This document shows positions 17,162-26,191 of a stretch of 64,000 bases of DNA, in pieces. Numbering within the stretch: position 1 is the stretch's first letter; each line of letters begins with the position of its first letter. Position numbers and translations under genes: made by a program. This DNA comes from Ignavibacteriaceae bacterium (GTDB lineage: Bacteria > Bacteroidota > Ignavibacteria > Ignavibacteriales > Ignavibacteriaceae), in assembly GCA_013360295.1 (NCBI GenBank), contig JABWCL010000010.1, positions 55,847-119,846 of the forward strand. The letters run 5' to 3'. The notes below the pieces were generated by a model that made no database searches, was not told the origin of the DNA, and saw only the letters and a program-made list of their open reading frames with translations.

Positions 17162-19522
17162 TTAAAAGGCAACGTTCGCTTTGAAGAAAATATTTCTTCC
17201 GGGCTCAATTGTCACTGATCCGCGCGCTGTAGAAAGATGATTCCGGTATGCCTTATTGAAGATATTATCTATCCCCGCGAACATTCTTACTTCAGAGCGG
17301 TTGAATTTGAACGCCGGCGAAGAAACAGAAATATTATAAACGGCATAGCCTGAAGTCATCTCTTCACCGTGCGCGACTTTCTTCTGCCATCCATAAAATT
17401 CAACTGAAAATGCAGGATTGAAACAGACGTCATTTCTAAAACTTACGCCAATACTGCCGTTCAAAGGCGGAATCATCGGGAGATACTGGTTTGTTTTAGT
17501 GTCTTCGCCATTAACTAGTGATAATGTTGCATTCACAATAATTCTGTCATACACATTATAATTGCCTGAAAGATCAAAACCATAGAGCCTCGCGGAGCCT
17601 ACATTTGTTTTAATACGGGCGGCTCTGCCTTCATAGGTTCCGGGCTCTTCAATTACATAATCTATAATACTATTGTAAAAGAAAGAAGATATTATTTTAA
17701 GTTCATTTGTATAATATCTTATCCCAAAGTCGGCAAATCTTCCCTTCTCAGGAGCCAGGTACGGATTACCCAGCCTCACAAGGTTCCCCAGATCAATAAA
17801 CTGAAACCTTTCCTCGAGCGAAGGAGACCGGAATGCGTACCCGAGATTCAGGGTAACACTTAAGTTCTCATCTATACTATAAATACCGCCAAGATTAGCG
17901 CTGAAGGATTCATCATTATACTCGGCGGAGGGCCAGTTAAGTTTCGCGGTCGGGGGATTATCATTCCGCACACCGTTAGTGATCTCATAATCCGGATTAT
18001 AAGTTTCCTCTCCCTTTACATATATCAGATCGAGCCTGCTGCCGAATGATAAGCTGAGTTTATTTTTAATGACTTCATAATCATCCTGGACAAAAAATCC
18101 CAGGCTATGAAATCTTGAGTCGGGCAACGGTTTTTCGCCGATAATCTTTTCCGTCACGCCTGTAACGTTGTTGAGAGTGTCGAGAGTTTCGATTTTCTGG
18201 AAGCGCTCGCGTTTACCTATATACTCGCGCGACCAGAAGTCAATTCCCGCATTCAGGATATTACCCTGAAATATGATAAAGTCGCCATCGAGCCTGAGGC
18301 TGTTAAAATAATGATCTGCGCCGGGAGTAAGTTTTAAAACACTCACTCTCCTTACTTTCGGAACCGTCTGGACCGCGTAGGGTATTACTTCCACATCTCT
18401 CAGTATATATTGTTTTGACGCGGAGAAATTAAGCCTCTTCAAAAAAGAGGTTAGATCCACAACCCGATAATTTAATGACAACATTTCCCGTTTTTCAATA
18501 GGGTATCTCACATCCGATACGTTTGTGAAAAGCGGAGCGCCGCCCGGTATCCCAACATCCTGAGCCTCCATCTTTTGAAATTTCAGGTCAAACTGATGCC
18601 CCTCAAACGGAATCAGACTAAGCGTTCCGGATAAACCATAGTCTTCGTAGCGACTGTTTTTTATGTCGCCACGGGGCGTTTCCATATCTGCGGCTTTCCT
18701 GTAGGAACCGTTAAGGTTCAGCGCCCATATTTCACTGACGGCATTAATCCCACCTGATACGGTGTTTGAATTATTCGCTGAACTCATCCCGCCCGAAAAA
18801 TTTCCGTCAATGTAAAACTCATCATTAAAACGGGGAGTTTTAGAAACAATATTTATAATTCCCCCTGTAGCACCCGTGCCGTAAGATGAAGAAGCGGCAC
18901 CCTTAACAATCTCAATTCTTTCGATACTGTTCATATCTATCAGAGACAAGCGCGCGGCTTGCTCTGTTGATGTTTCTATACGCGCACCATCAATAAGGGC
19001 AACCACATTTTGCCTGCTCATCCCACGGATAGTCATTTCAGTACCCCATATACCGTCACGCATAAGTGAAACACCCGCTTCGCTTTTTACTGCATCGGCG
19101 AGCGTGTTGAACGGTTTAACCTCTATCTGCTCAGAGGAGATCAGAAGTTCTGAAACGGGCGAAGATTTCAGGAGCCTTTCCTTGCGGTTTGAAGTTACAT
19201 ATACTTCGTCCATTTCAATCAGAGTTGGAGTTAAGAAATAGTTTTGTTCCACAACACCGGCGGACTCGAAGGTAATGCTTCCAGATTCTGACTTGTATCC
19301 AAGGTGACCAATCTTGTACTGGTAGGTACCGGGATTTTTAACAACCACCCTGAATACCCCATCGTGGTTGGTAAAAAAGAAGTTGCCATCGATTGAAATA
19401 TACGCGCCGTGCACCGGGGAAAGTGAATTAATATCGGTTACTTTTCCCTTGAAGAGTATGTTTTGAGAAAATAGAAAAGAGCTAGCTAGGAGGCAGGAAA
19501 TGATAATAAGATAAAACCGCAT
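17162..19522 (-). CDS. TonB-dependent outer-membrane receptor
   Basis: A 786-residue receptor. A signal peptide (1-19) is followed by a carboxypeptidase-regulatory-like domain (about 22-105, ILFKGKVTDINSLSPVHGAYI), the plug domain (about 120-230, SSEQIEVKPFNTLADAVKSE, RGMSRQNVVALIDGARI, VKGAASSSYGTGATGGIINI) and a 22-strand-type barrel ending KANVAF. The C-terminal NIFNKAYRNHLS and GRNIFFKANVAF are standard. The substrate cannot be read, though the plug resembles those of siderophore or vitamin receptors. It is probably cotranscribed with the EamA gene downstream. Confidence 0.94.
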   Translation of the reverse strand: MRFYLIIISCLLASSFLFSQNILFKGKVTDINSLSPVHGAYISIDGNFFFTNHDGVFRVVVKNPGTYQYKIGHLGYKSESGSITFESAGVVEQNYFLTPTLIEMDEVYVTSNRKERLLKSSPVSELLISSEQIEVKPFNTLADAVKSEAGVSLMRDGIWGTEMTIRGMSRQNVVALIDGARIETSTEQAARLSLIDMNSIERIEIVKGAASSSYGTGATGGIINIVSKTPRFNDEFYIDGNFSGGMSSANNSNTVSGGINAVSEIWALNLNGSYRKAADMETPRGDIKNSRYEDYGLSGTLSLIPFEGHQFDLKFQKMEAQDVGIPGGAPLFTNVSDVRYPIEKREMLSLNYRVVDLTSFLKRLNFSASKQYILRDVEVIPYAVQTVPKVRRVSVLKLTPGADHYFNSLRLDGDFIIFQGNILNAGIDFWSREYIGKRERFQKIETLDTLNNVTGVTEKIIGEKPLPDSRFHSLGFFVQDDYEVIKNKLSLSFGSRLDLIYVKGEETYNPDYEITNGVRNDNPPTAKLNWPSAEYNDESFSANLGGIYSIDENLSVTLNLGYAFRSPSLEERFQFIDLGNLVRLGNPYLAPEKGRFADFGIRYYTNELKIISSFFYNSIIDYVIEEPGTYEGRAARIKTNVGSARLYGFDLSGNYNVYDRIIVNATLSLVNGEDTKTNQYLPMIPPLNGSIGVSFRNDVCFNPAFSVEFYGWQKKVAHGEEMTSGYAVYNISVSSPAFKFNRSEVRMFAGIDNIFNKAYRNHLSTARGSVTIEPGRNIFFKANVAF

Positions 19523-19802
19523 TATAAACCAAAGCTGTTAATAAAATGAATTCCACACAGTAATGTGGAATCCTATCAGGAAATTTACCTAAATCCCGCC
19601 TAAGCAAAAAGCCAGAAAAAATAATATGGAAGGGTAAAGTGCCGTTTTTAAGTCAAAATCATTCCCCGAGACGCTAATTGGTGGTATTCTGGGGCTTATT
19701 AAGGGTAATAAATTGACAGTATATTTTGTTTCATTGCAGACTTCAGATGGGAATAATAAAGGCCGTTAAAGACTATCGTTTATTTTCATTTTTTGAACAT
19801 TG
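19523..19802. promoter_or_regulatory. Upstream region of the TonB receptor
   Basis: This 280-base gap between ybaK and the receptor gene must hold the receptor promoter. It contains a hairpin, ATTCCACA (19550-19557) with TGTGGAAT (19564-19571), 28 bases before the start codon, which could bind a regulator or block translation. No B12, TPP or other riboswitch core is visible. Confidence 0.4.
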
Positions 19803-20270
19803 TTAAGAAATTTCAGCAAAAACTGCACCTGTTACCGCGGCAAGTTTTTCCGGACTGACTTTTATCTGCGTCCCTCTGACTCCCGCACTTACACAAATCA
19901 AATCATATAATACCGCGGTTTCATCAATGAAGGTCGGGAATTGTTTTTTCATTCCCACCGGTGAGCATCCTCCCCGGATATAGCCGGTGAGAGGCTGAAG
20001 ATCTTTCATTTTTATCATTTCAATTTTTTTATTTCCGCTCACTGCAGCGGCTTTCTTCAGGCTTAGTTCCGAAGTAACAGGGATGCAGAATATTGTAGTC
20101 CCGGTCTTATCCCCCGTTGTTACCAGGGTTTTAAATACGCTCTCAGGCTCTGCCCCGATCTTATTTGCGACAGTTATTCCGGTGAGATCTTCCTCGTCAA
20201 CGTCGTATGAATGAGCCGTATAATCAATTCCGGCTGACTCAAGAATACGCATAGCGTTTGTCTTACTCAA
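19803..20270 (-). CDS. ybaK: Cys-tRNA(Pro)/Cys-tRNA deacylase YbaK
   Basis: A 155-residue trans-editing enzyme that hydrolyses Cys-tRNA(Pro) made in error by prolyl-tRNA synthetase. The fold markers are SVFKTLVTTGDKTGTTIFCIPVTSEL, with the key lysine in VFKTL, and TGYIRGGCSPVGMKKQFPTFID. It is a full-length YbaK/EbsC protein. The start is TTG at 20270, supported by GGGAG four bases upstream and by a TTGA overlap with the crtW stop. It is the last gene of the carotenoid operon, although its function is unrelated. Confidence 0.93.
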   Translation of the reverse strand: MSKTNAMRILESAGIDYTAHSYDVDEEDLTGITVANKIGAEPESVFKTLVTTGDKTGTTIFCIPVTSELSLKKAAAVSGNKKIEMIKMKDLQPLTGYIRGGCSPVGMKKQFPTFIDETAVLYDLICVSAGVRGTQIKVSPEKLAAVTGAVFAEIS

Positions 20271-20956
20271 TGGACTCCCGCGTTTTGTTCTTTCAGTTTA
20301 TATAACTGCCACCAGGGTGTGCGCGGCGATTCATGATGCTCGTGGTGATAGCCGAAGAAATAGCAACTCAACATTGCCCAGAGGTGGTTCAGTTTTTGCG
20401 ATCGGGCTTTATGTGGTTCCATATCTTCCGTGTGAGGCTTCATGTGTGGTTTGTATGTACCGAAATAAAAAAGCTGCAGCGAGCCAAGAAAAGCAGAAAT
20501 CACCCAAAAGAACCAGACAGAAATCTCCGGGAAAACAAGCTTTAATAAATTGAACAGTACCGCCATTATAATTATCTGCAGGATTGTCGCATAGTGCATC
20601 ATAAATGAAAAGTACCAGAGCCAGAAATTTTGTGTCTTCATACTGAAGTCCGGATCACCTTCTTCGCCGGGGTGGCGATGGTGCTCCCAGTGATTCTTCT
20701 GAAGCATCTTATATGAAAGTCCCGCAAAAAGGAATGTAGATATGTAGCCGAAAAAGGAATTTATTGCCTTAGCCCTGGCAACAGTTCCGTGCATAGCGTC
20801 GTGTCCTGTAATGAACAAACCCGTATACAAATAACTTTGAAGAACGACGTGGAAATAGAAAAGTGGCGAGGCAAAATCTACGGCAACGAAACTTAAAACA
20901 TAAAACAAATGCGCGCCCCATAAGGAAATAATTATTATCGCGATGGCAATACCCAT
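20267..20956 (-). CDS. crtW: Beta-carotene ketolase-like fatty-acid hydroxylase, CrtW type
   Basis: ATG 20956 is chosen because GAGGAG lies four to five bases upstream; a TTG at 20968 overlapping the cruF stop has no ribosome site. The 229-residue membrane di-iron enzyme has the histidine boxes HDAMHG, NHWEHHRHPG and the C-terminal FGYHHEHHESPRTPWW that define CrtW ketolases. These introduce a 4-keto group into the beta-ionone ring. It follows cruF and precedes ybaK with overlapping ends, firmly inside the carotenoid operon, which supports carotenoid rather than fatty-acid substrates. Confidence 0.88.
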   Translation of the reverse strand: MGIAIAIIIISLWGAHLFYVLSFVAVDFASPLFYFHVVLQSYLYTGLFITGHDAMHGTVARAKAINSFFGYISTFLFAGLSYKMLQKNHWEHHRHPGEEGDPDFSMKTQNFWLWYFSFMMHYATILQIIIMAVLFNLLKLVFPEISVWFFWVISAFLGSLQLFYFGTYKPHMKPHTEDMEPHKARSQKLNHLWAMLSCYFFGYHHEHHESPRTPWWQLYKLKEQNAGVH

Positions 20957-20964
20957 ACTGCTCC

Positions 20965-21633
20965 TCAATTCATAAAAATTAATAATATCATAAAAAATAC
21001 AGCCTGGGCGGCGAGATAATGTACGGGGCTTATGGATTTAAACTCAATTTTCATAGAGCCATAATAGAACGCGGCAAAGAAAGAAATCACAAACCAGGCG
21101 ATATAGTTCTGCAAAGGGATAGCGTCGCCGGACCACTGCCAGTAATCGAGGCTTATCGCGACCGGTTCCAGAATGATATCAAACAATACGGCTATGATTG
21201 CGGTAATAAACGCCACCGCGTATTTGTTCGATGTGAATTTCGCCGCGAGTATTACCGAACCAAGTATCACAAGCACCCAGTTAAAACCGATGATCAAAGG
21301 AACTTCGAAAAGCTTTGTTCCCAACGTATCACCGTAAGTATATGCTCCGAACACCAATCCTGTCTTGACACCAATAGCTTCAAGACCAAACGTAACCACG
21401 TAAGTAACTGCAAACCATATGAGGAAATTTCTATTACTGAGTGATGGCGTCACATTCCTGCCGATACCTGATGATAGTATTGTAACCGTTCCGAGAAAGA
21501 GAAGGGTGAAAGGAGTAAGCGGAATGATAAATCCTTTCAACTGTCCGATAAGATGGCCCGCAATGCCCACGGAAAACATAATGATATAAAGGAACAGGAT
21601 GTTCCTTTCGGTTAAAATTTTCTTCCCTTCCAT
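20965..21633 (-). CDS. cruF: Carotenoid 1,2-hydratase, CruF type
   Basis: A 222-residue protein with six to seven membrane segments. The phrases FGLEAIGVKTGLVFGAYTY and DIILEPVAISLDYWQW are the hallmarks of the CruF/DUF422 family, which adds water across the 1',2' double bond of the acyclic (psi) end of gamma-carotene or lycopene. The resulting tertiary hydroxyl is what the glycosyltransferase encoded just upstream can decorate. The gene overlaps the glycosyltransferase end by 22 bases, and its stop lies within the ribosome site of crtW. Confidence 0.9.
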   Translation of the reverse strand: MEGKKILTERNILFLYIIMFSVGIAGHLIGQLKGFIIPLTPFTLLFLGTVTILSSGIGRNVTPSLSNRNFLIWFAVTYVVTFGLEAIGVKTGLVFGAYTYGDTLGTKLFEVPLIIGFNWVLVILGSVILAAKFTSNKYAVAFITAIIAVLFDIILEPVAISLDYWQWSGDAIPLQNYIAWFVISFFAAFYYGSMKIEFKSISPVHYLAAQAVFFMILLIFMN

Positions 21634-22727
21634 ACATTCTTTTTCTTTTTTGTATAATAAACTGAATTAATTCCGACTGCCAGAAGGACAATCATCTGAA
21701 AAGGGTGCAAAATAATATTTTCTAAAATGCCGGCTTTCGACAGATATGAAACTGAAAACCGGATAAATACAATAGCGAGAACATTGACCAGGAAAAGCGG
21801 CTCCCAAAATACAGCAATGATTGGGAACAGGAACAATACTTCAAAGAAAAGTATCATCAGCACGAAGAGCGCTGGATGCATATTGAACCCAGGAAAAAAA
21901 TTTTTAGAAAATCCTTTGAATGATGAAATAAAATCGGGATACATCCTGCAGTAAATCATATCGTATCCCAGCGCTGTCATAACCTTTCCACCGGAATTCT
22001 TTACGCTTCTGGCAGTCTCCATATCCTCAACGACTTTATCTTTCACAGCCTCGTGCCCGCCGTTTTTTTTGTATGTCTCCCTGCTGATCATTATGAACTG
22101 CCCGTTTGCCGCTATAAATGATCCGTTACGAGAGGCGTACACCAACTTAAGCGGAAGAAAAGCGAGCAGAAGCCAGTTCATAAGCGGTACAACAAATTTA
22201 TCTCCGAAAGAAGTAAAGGTTTGTGTTGGAAAAATTGAAAGCATATCCGGTTTATAAAGCGCGAGAATACTATTTGCAGCTTTGAGAGTATCAGGATGAG
22301 AAGTTACATCCGCGTCAATAAAAAGTAAATACTCCCCCTTTGCCTCTCCCGACAACTGATGGCACGCCCAGTTCTTTCCAAGCCATCCTGATGGCAGTGA
22401 TTTACCGGAAATCAATCTTATCCCTGTATCACGAAGAGAATATTCTTTTACAATTTCCGCCGTTCTGTCGTCAGATTGGTCATCGAGAACAATAATTTCA
22501 TATTTTGAATAGTTTTGGGAGCAGAGGGAATCGAGACAAGCAGCAATATTCTTTTCTTCATTTCTCGCGGGGATCAACACTGAAATAAATTTTTCAGTAT
22601 GCTCCCCACTTGAATGAGCGGCACTGAATCTCGGGGCTTCGACAAGATTGTAGACCGCATTTATTAATAATAAAACAGTCGGAAAAAGCAGAACCGCGAA
22701 CAGAATTTCGGTAGCGCTAAATGTCAT
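21612..22727 (-). CDS. Carotenoid glycosyltransferase (GT2, CruC-like)
   Basis: A 371-residue membrane-bound family-2 glycosyltransferase. An N-terminal membrane helix is followed by the GT-A domain with VLIPARNEEKNIAACLDSL, the DDQSDD nucleotide-sugar site, and LFIDADVTSHPDTL (the DXD motif as DAD). QFIMISRETYKKNGGHE follows, then about four C-terminal membrane helices. This architecture matches CruC/CrtQ enzymes that glycosylate hydroxylated carotenoids. Position between the acyltransferase and cruF supports transfer of a sugar to the 1'-hydroxyl made by CruF. Sugar identity is unknown. Confidence 0.85.
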   Translation of the reverse strand: MTFSATEILFAVLLFPTVLLLINAVYNLVEAPRFSAAHSSGEHTEKFISVLIPARNEEKNIAACLDSLCSQNYSKYEIIVLDDQSDDRTAEIVKEYSLRDTGIRLISGKSLPSGWLGKNWACHQLSGEAKGEYLLFIDADVTSHPDTLKAANSILALYKPDMLSIFPTQTFTSFGDKFVVPLMNWLLLAFLPLKLVYASRNGSFIAANGQFIMISRETYKKNGGHEAVKDKVVEDMETARSVKNSGGKVMTALGYDMIYCRMYPDFISSFKGFSKNFFPGFNMHPALFVLMILFFEVLFLFPIIAVFWEPLFLVNVLAIVFIRFSVSYLSKAGILENIILHPFQMIVLLAVGINSVYYTKKKKNVWKGRKF

Positions 22728-22730
22728 AAC

Positions 22731-23393
22731 TTAGTACTTAATTCCGTTTTTTAGATTTTCGTACCTGATTCCCCTGAGATCCCGTGCAACCCTGTTCATC
22801 TCGGCGGCATAAGAATCAAAACTGCAGGCAACCTCTTCCGATGAAAATTTTCTTCCGCACGCGGAAACAACTGCCGGATTCATTTCGTCACCGTAAATAA
22901 TCTTAAATGCCACTGGCAAAACAGTAACATCTTTTCCCGTCTTTTCTAGCACTCTAACAATTCCTTTTTTCAGGTTCAGTGTTTCCGAATCCTGTGGTTC
23001 AATTTCACCCTGCGGATAAATGATTACGATATTACTCTTATCCCGGAGAATCTCTGAAGTATAGTTAATGGTTCCAATTATCTTTTTAGGGTTATCGGGA
23101 TCAATTGAATAGGCTCCCACTTTCGAAAAAAACCAGTAGCGTTTTAGCTGTGACTCCAGCATAAGAAGATGAAGCACTTTTCTTCCGGCAAACTTTTTTT
23201 TGAATCTGTAAATAAAAAATCCGTCCCACCAGGAAAAATGGTTTGGCGTGATTATCAGACTCTCCTGATCACCGATCACGGGAGCTTCGCCGAGATGATA
23301 AAACCCGGAGAAGTTTTTATTCATTAATCTTTGTATATAATAATTAAAAAGGACCTCGGCCCACAGGCTGTGATCGGCTTTTATCGTACTCAT
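22731..23393 (-). CDS. PlsC-like acyltransferase (CruD-like role)
   Basis: A 220-residue lysophospholipid-acyltransferase-fold enzyme with the catalytic NHFSWWDG motif (the H-x4-D box) and YPQGEIEPQ as acceptor/CoA motif. Standing between the CrtD-like desaturase (its start shares a base with that gene's stop, TAATG) and the glycosyltransferase (3-base gap), it most likely esterifies the sugar of the carotenoid glycoside with a fatty acid, as CruD does in green sulfur bacteria. A plain lipid function cannot be excluded. Confidence 0.82.
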   Translation of the reverse strand: MSTIKADHSLWAEVLFNYYIQRLMNKNFSGFYHLGEAPVIGDQESLIITPNHFSWWDGFFIYRFKKKFAGRKVLHLLMLESQLKRYWFFSKVGAYSIDPDNPKKIIGTINYTSEILRDKSNIVIIYPQGEIEPQDSETLNLKKGIVRVLEKTGKDVTVLPVAFKIIYGDEMNPAVVSACGRKFSSEEVACSFDSYAAEMNRVARDLRGIRYENLKNGIKY

Positions 23394-24886
23394 TAAATGA
23401 GTCCCCGGTTAAAGTCTTCGGTAAGGGCATCTGCCGCGTGCATTCCGGAAAGAACCACAAGCGGCATTCCGCCGCCGGGATGCGCGCTGCCGCCGCAGAA
23501 ATAAAGCCCCGCAACTTCTTTTGACCTGTTCCTTTGCCTCAGAAACGCGTTATATCTTCCGTTAGAAGACATTCCGTAAAGGCTGCCTCTGAAAGAAAAA
23601 GTTTGTTCTTCTATAAGGTCCGGGGTGAGGATTCTTTCACTTACTATCTTATCTCTCAGATTAATGTTCAGAGTCCTCTCTATTTTCAAAAGTATTTCTT
23701 CCCTTATTTCTTCAGCTTCACGCTTCCAGGGCTGATTATAGTTAAATGGCGCGTTTACCATTACATACCAGTTCTCGCATCCCGCGGGCGCGTCACCGGT
23801 ATTATACTTCGATGAAATATAAATATAAGTTGTAGGGTCAAGAGGTGTCACCTTCCGGTCAAATATGTCGACAAACTCCTGGTAATAGTTTTCAGAAAAG
23901 AGTATATTATGCACACCCAGTTCCTCGTGTTTCCCTTTCACTCCCCAGTAGAAGACAAGCGCGGAGGAGGAAAAATCATCGTCGTGTACCTTTTTCTGCC
24001 GGCTGCCGGGAAGATTTATCAGATTGCGGTAGGCATAAAACACGTCAGAATTACAAATAACAGCATTGCAGAACTGGTCGTGTTTATTAACGTGAACAGA
24101 AAATATCTTTTTATTCTTGTAATAGATCCGTTCAACCACTGAATTAAAATGAAAGCTTACACCAAGTTCCAGCGCGAGTTTATAAAGAGCTTCCGGGATT
24201 GACTTTATTCCTCCCTCAGGTACAAACGCGCCGAGATTATGTTCCACGTGAGGTATGATATTCAGCGTGGCGGGCGCCTCGTAAGGATTAGACCCGTTAT
24301 AAGTGGCGTAACGGTTGAACAACTGAACTACTCTCCCGTCTTTAAAGAAACTTCTTATGGCTTCATCCATTGACCTTGAAGTATCGATCTTTCGAAGATT
24401 AAAAAGAGTCTTGAGAGCTTTGCCGTTAAGGAATGACTTTACACCGCGAAACTGAGAAAAAAGGAAAAGGTCCGCGGTCAGATCATAAATGTCCTTCGAG
24501 TAGTCTAAGAAGCGGTAAACATCATCAGCTTTATCGTGAGTTTTTTTCTCGATCTCCGCGGCAAATTTCGCGGTATCGCTGTAAGCGTTTATTATTGTTC
24601 CGTCGGGATAAAAATATTTACAGCTCTGATCAAGAGGTTTTAGTTTAAGGTACTCCTCAATATTTTTGCCGCAATCTTTAAATAGATTTTCAATTACGAA
24701 TGGCATAGTCAGTAAGGTGGGTCCGGAATCAAACCGGAAACCGTCAACTTCCACCGTGCCGGCTTTTCCGCCGGGCTTATCATTCTTTTCATAAACCACG
24801 ACTTCGCAGCCTGTTTTGGCGGCCTTAATTGCGGCTGTAAGTCCGCCCAGTCCCGCGCCAATAACGATCACTTTTTTATTTGTCAT
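23393..24886 (-). CDS. crtD: CrtI-family carotenoid desaturase, CrtD-like
   Basis: A 497-residue FAD-dependent amine-oxidase-fold desaturase. The dinucleotide site is VIVIGAGLGGLTAA (from residue 5), followed by EKNDKPGGKAG; the C-terminal FAD motif is GGSAHPGGGMPLVVLSG. The central LFNRYATYNGSNPYEAPATL resembles 1-hydroxycarotenoid 3,4-desaturases (CrtD) more than phytoene desaturases. With CruF in the same operon it would introduce the 3',4' double bond into the hydroxylated end. The second desaturase, crtI, is at 27015. The CrtD assignment is inference from motifs and context. Confidence 0.85.
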   Translation of the reverse strand: MTNKKVIVIGAGLGGLTAAIKAAKTGCEVVVYEKNDKPGGKAGTVEVDGFRFDSGPTLLTMPFVIENLFKDCGKNIEEYLKLKPLDQSCKYFYPDGTIINAYSDTAKFAAEIEKKTHDKADDVYRFLDYSKDIYDLTADLFLFSQFRGVKSFLNGKALKTLFNLRKIDTSRSMDEAIRSFFKDGRVVQLFNRYATYNGSNPYEAPATLNIIPHVEHNLGAFVPEGGIKSIPEALYKLALELGVSFHFNSVVERIYYKNKKIFSVHVNKHDQFCNAVICNSDVFYAYRNLINLPGSRQKKVHDDDFSSSALVFYWGVKGKHEELGVHNILFSENYYQEFVDIFDRKVTPLDPTTYIYISSKYNTGDAPAGCENWYVMVNAPFNYNQPWKREAEEIREEILLKIERTLNINLRDKIVSERILTPDLIEEQTFSFRGSLYGMSSNGRYNAFLRQRNRSKEVAGLYFCGGSAHPGGGMPLVVLSGMHAADALTEDFNRGLI

Positions 24887-24945
24887 ACCGTATGCTATGA
24901 TCTGATTGAATGAAATATAGCTCTAATGAGTAAAGTGTTACAGCA

Positions 24946-25626
24946 CTAATTGGAAGAAGATAAATTACGCTTAAAATATAGGTAAAAGTAGAGCCAGAAT
25001 GAAATCATTGAGAAAGAATAAAAGAAGTCTTCAAGCGGTATGGTGGTTATCCTGATTCCCCAGATAGCCTGGCTGCTGTAAAGAACAACAGGAATAGAAG
25101 TAAGGAGGTAATTCACAACAAGGAACGGAACATACATAAACGAGATGAACAGCCAATAATTCCTTGATCTAAGAAGTTCTTTCATTTTGATTTCGGCAAG
25201 CAGGAAAAATCCCGCGGAAAAGAGGAGAACCGTGAATGTATAATACTGAGTATAAAACATGGCGGCTACAGCCGTAAGCACAACCGCGGAAATATATGAG
25301 ACCGCCGGTGAATAATTGATTTTTTTATCGGGAATATAGAGGCTGAGAGTCTCATAAATAAAGAGAGCGCTGTATGGAACCGTAATGAAGAAAAGCACTT
25401 CTTCAATGGGAAGCCCGTAAAAACGCCAGGGCATCGTATGAAGAATATTGAAAGCCCAGTCACCGCGGGATGTGGCATAAATATCCCAGATGATGTAACC
25501 GGTACTTACGATGGAAAGCGAGAGAAGGAAGTATTTCCATTTTTTATAAAAAGTGATCTTCCTCTCAAAAGACATCACCAGGGGGACAAAGATGATAAGT
25601 ATGTTGATAAGCAGATAAACAGACAT
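24946..25626 (-). CDS. Fused lycopene cyclase CrtYc-CrtYd type
   Basis: A 226-residue membrane protein with about seven helices. Both halves of the heterodimeric lycopene beta-cyclase are present in one chain: CrtYc-like WDIYATSRGDWAFN and FYGLPIEEVLFFITVP (the PxEE motif) and CrtYd-like GIRITTIPLEDFFYSFSM (the second PxED motif). It cyclises one or both ends of lycopene; asymmetric carotenoids with one free psi end would need a monocyclase. It sits five bases after the hypothetical gene and 59 bases before crtD. Confidence 0.92.
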   Translation of the reverse strand: MSVYLLINILIIFVPLVMSFERKITFYKKWKYFLLSLSIVSTGYIIWDIYATSRGDWAFNILHTMPWRFYGLPIEEVLFFITVPYSALFIYETLSLYIPDKKINYSPAVSYISAVVLTAVAAMFYTQYYTFTVLLFSAGFFLLAEIKMKELLRSRNYWLFISFMYVPFLVVNYLLTSIPVVLYSSQAIWGIRITTIPLEDFFYSFSMISFWLYFYLYFKRNLSSSN

Positions 25627-25631
25627 AGCGA

Positions 25632-26183
25632 TTACCCTCGGGCAAGCAGTCCGTTCAGTCTTTTAATCTGCTCTGCAGATATACGTCCGCTTTGAATGAG
25701 AAATTCTGCTATTCCCTTCTGAATATCATAAGGAAGCTCAGTATAGTCTTTCTTCAGGAGTTCCCTGTAAATAACCTTCATATCTTCATCTCTTTCGGGG
25801 CCATAGCCGAGAAAGCCAGGAAGATGGTGCAAAATTGAGAAGCGAAGAAAACGTATCTCCAGGTTTGAGGGATCTTTTTTAATAGCGGAAGCGATTATCT
25901 CAAGCCCGCTCTTCAGGTGCTTATACTTGGAATACGGATTAATGTAATGCTTTCCCAGGAGCGTCTCGGCCGCGCCGAGATATGCCTTAAGGAGCGCGTC
26001 TTTTTCCGCGTCCCGGGAGTATTTACCCGATGCGAGTGAGGCGTAAAATCTTTCAGCGGTTCCGGCATCTTCAATCGCCTTATAAAAAGTAACCCTTATA
26101 TCATCATAGGTATCACCGCTTGCAGCCGGGGCAGCACTCATAGTTGCCGCGGCAATTATTAAAAGAAAAAATAACTTGCGCAA
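25632..26183 (-). CDS. Periplasmic hypothetical protein in the carotenoid operon
   Basis: A 183-residue protein with a signal peptide (residues 1-22, ending AAPAASG) and an otherwise helical, TPR-like body (DALLKAYLGAAETLLGKHY, LKSGLEIIASAIKKDPSNLEI). The start is TTG at 26183; there is no ATG before the signal segment. It lies eight bases after the crtB stop and five before the lycopene cyclase start, so it is certainly cotranscribed. I do not recognise a family. A role in carotenoid handling or membrane assembly is only guilt by association. Confidence 0.8.
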   Translation of the reverse strand: MRKLFFLLIIAAATMSAAPAASGDTYDDIRVTFYKAIEDAGTAERFYASLASGKYSRDAEKDALLKAYLGAAETLLGKHYINPYSKYKHLKSGLEIIASAIKKDPSNLEIRFLRFSILHHLPGFLGYGPERDEDMKVIYRELLKKDYTELPYDIQKGIAEFLIQSGRISAEQIKRLNGLLARG

Positions 26184-26191
26184 TTTACCGG

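Noticed and set aside
19523..19802. Riboswitch upstream of the TonB receptor
   Set aside because: No cobalamin, TPP or other conserved core could be found on the minus strand, only a simple hairpin at 19550-19571.
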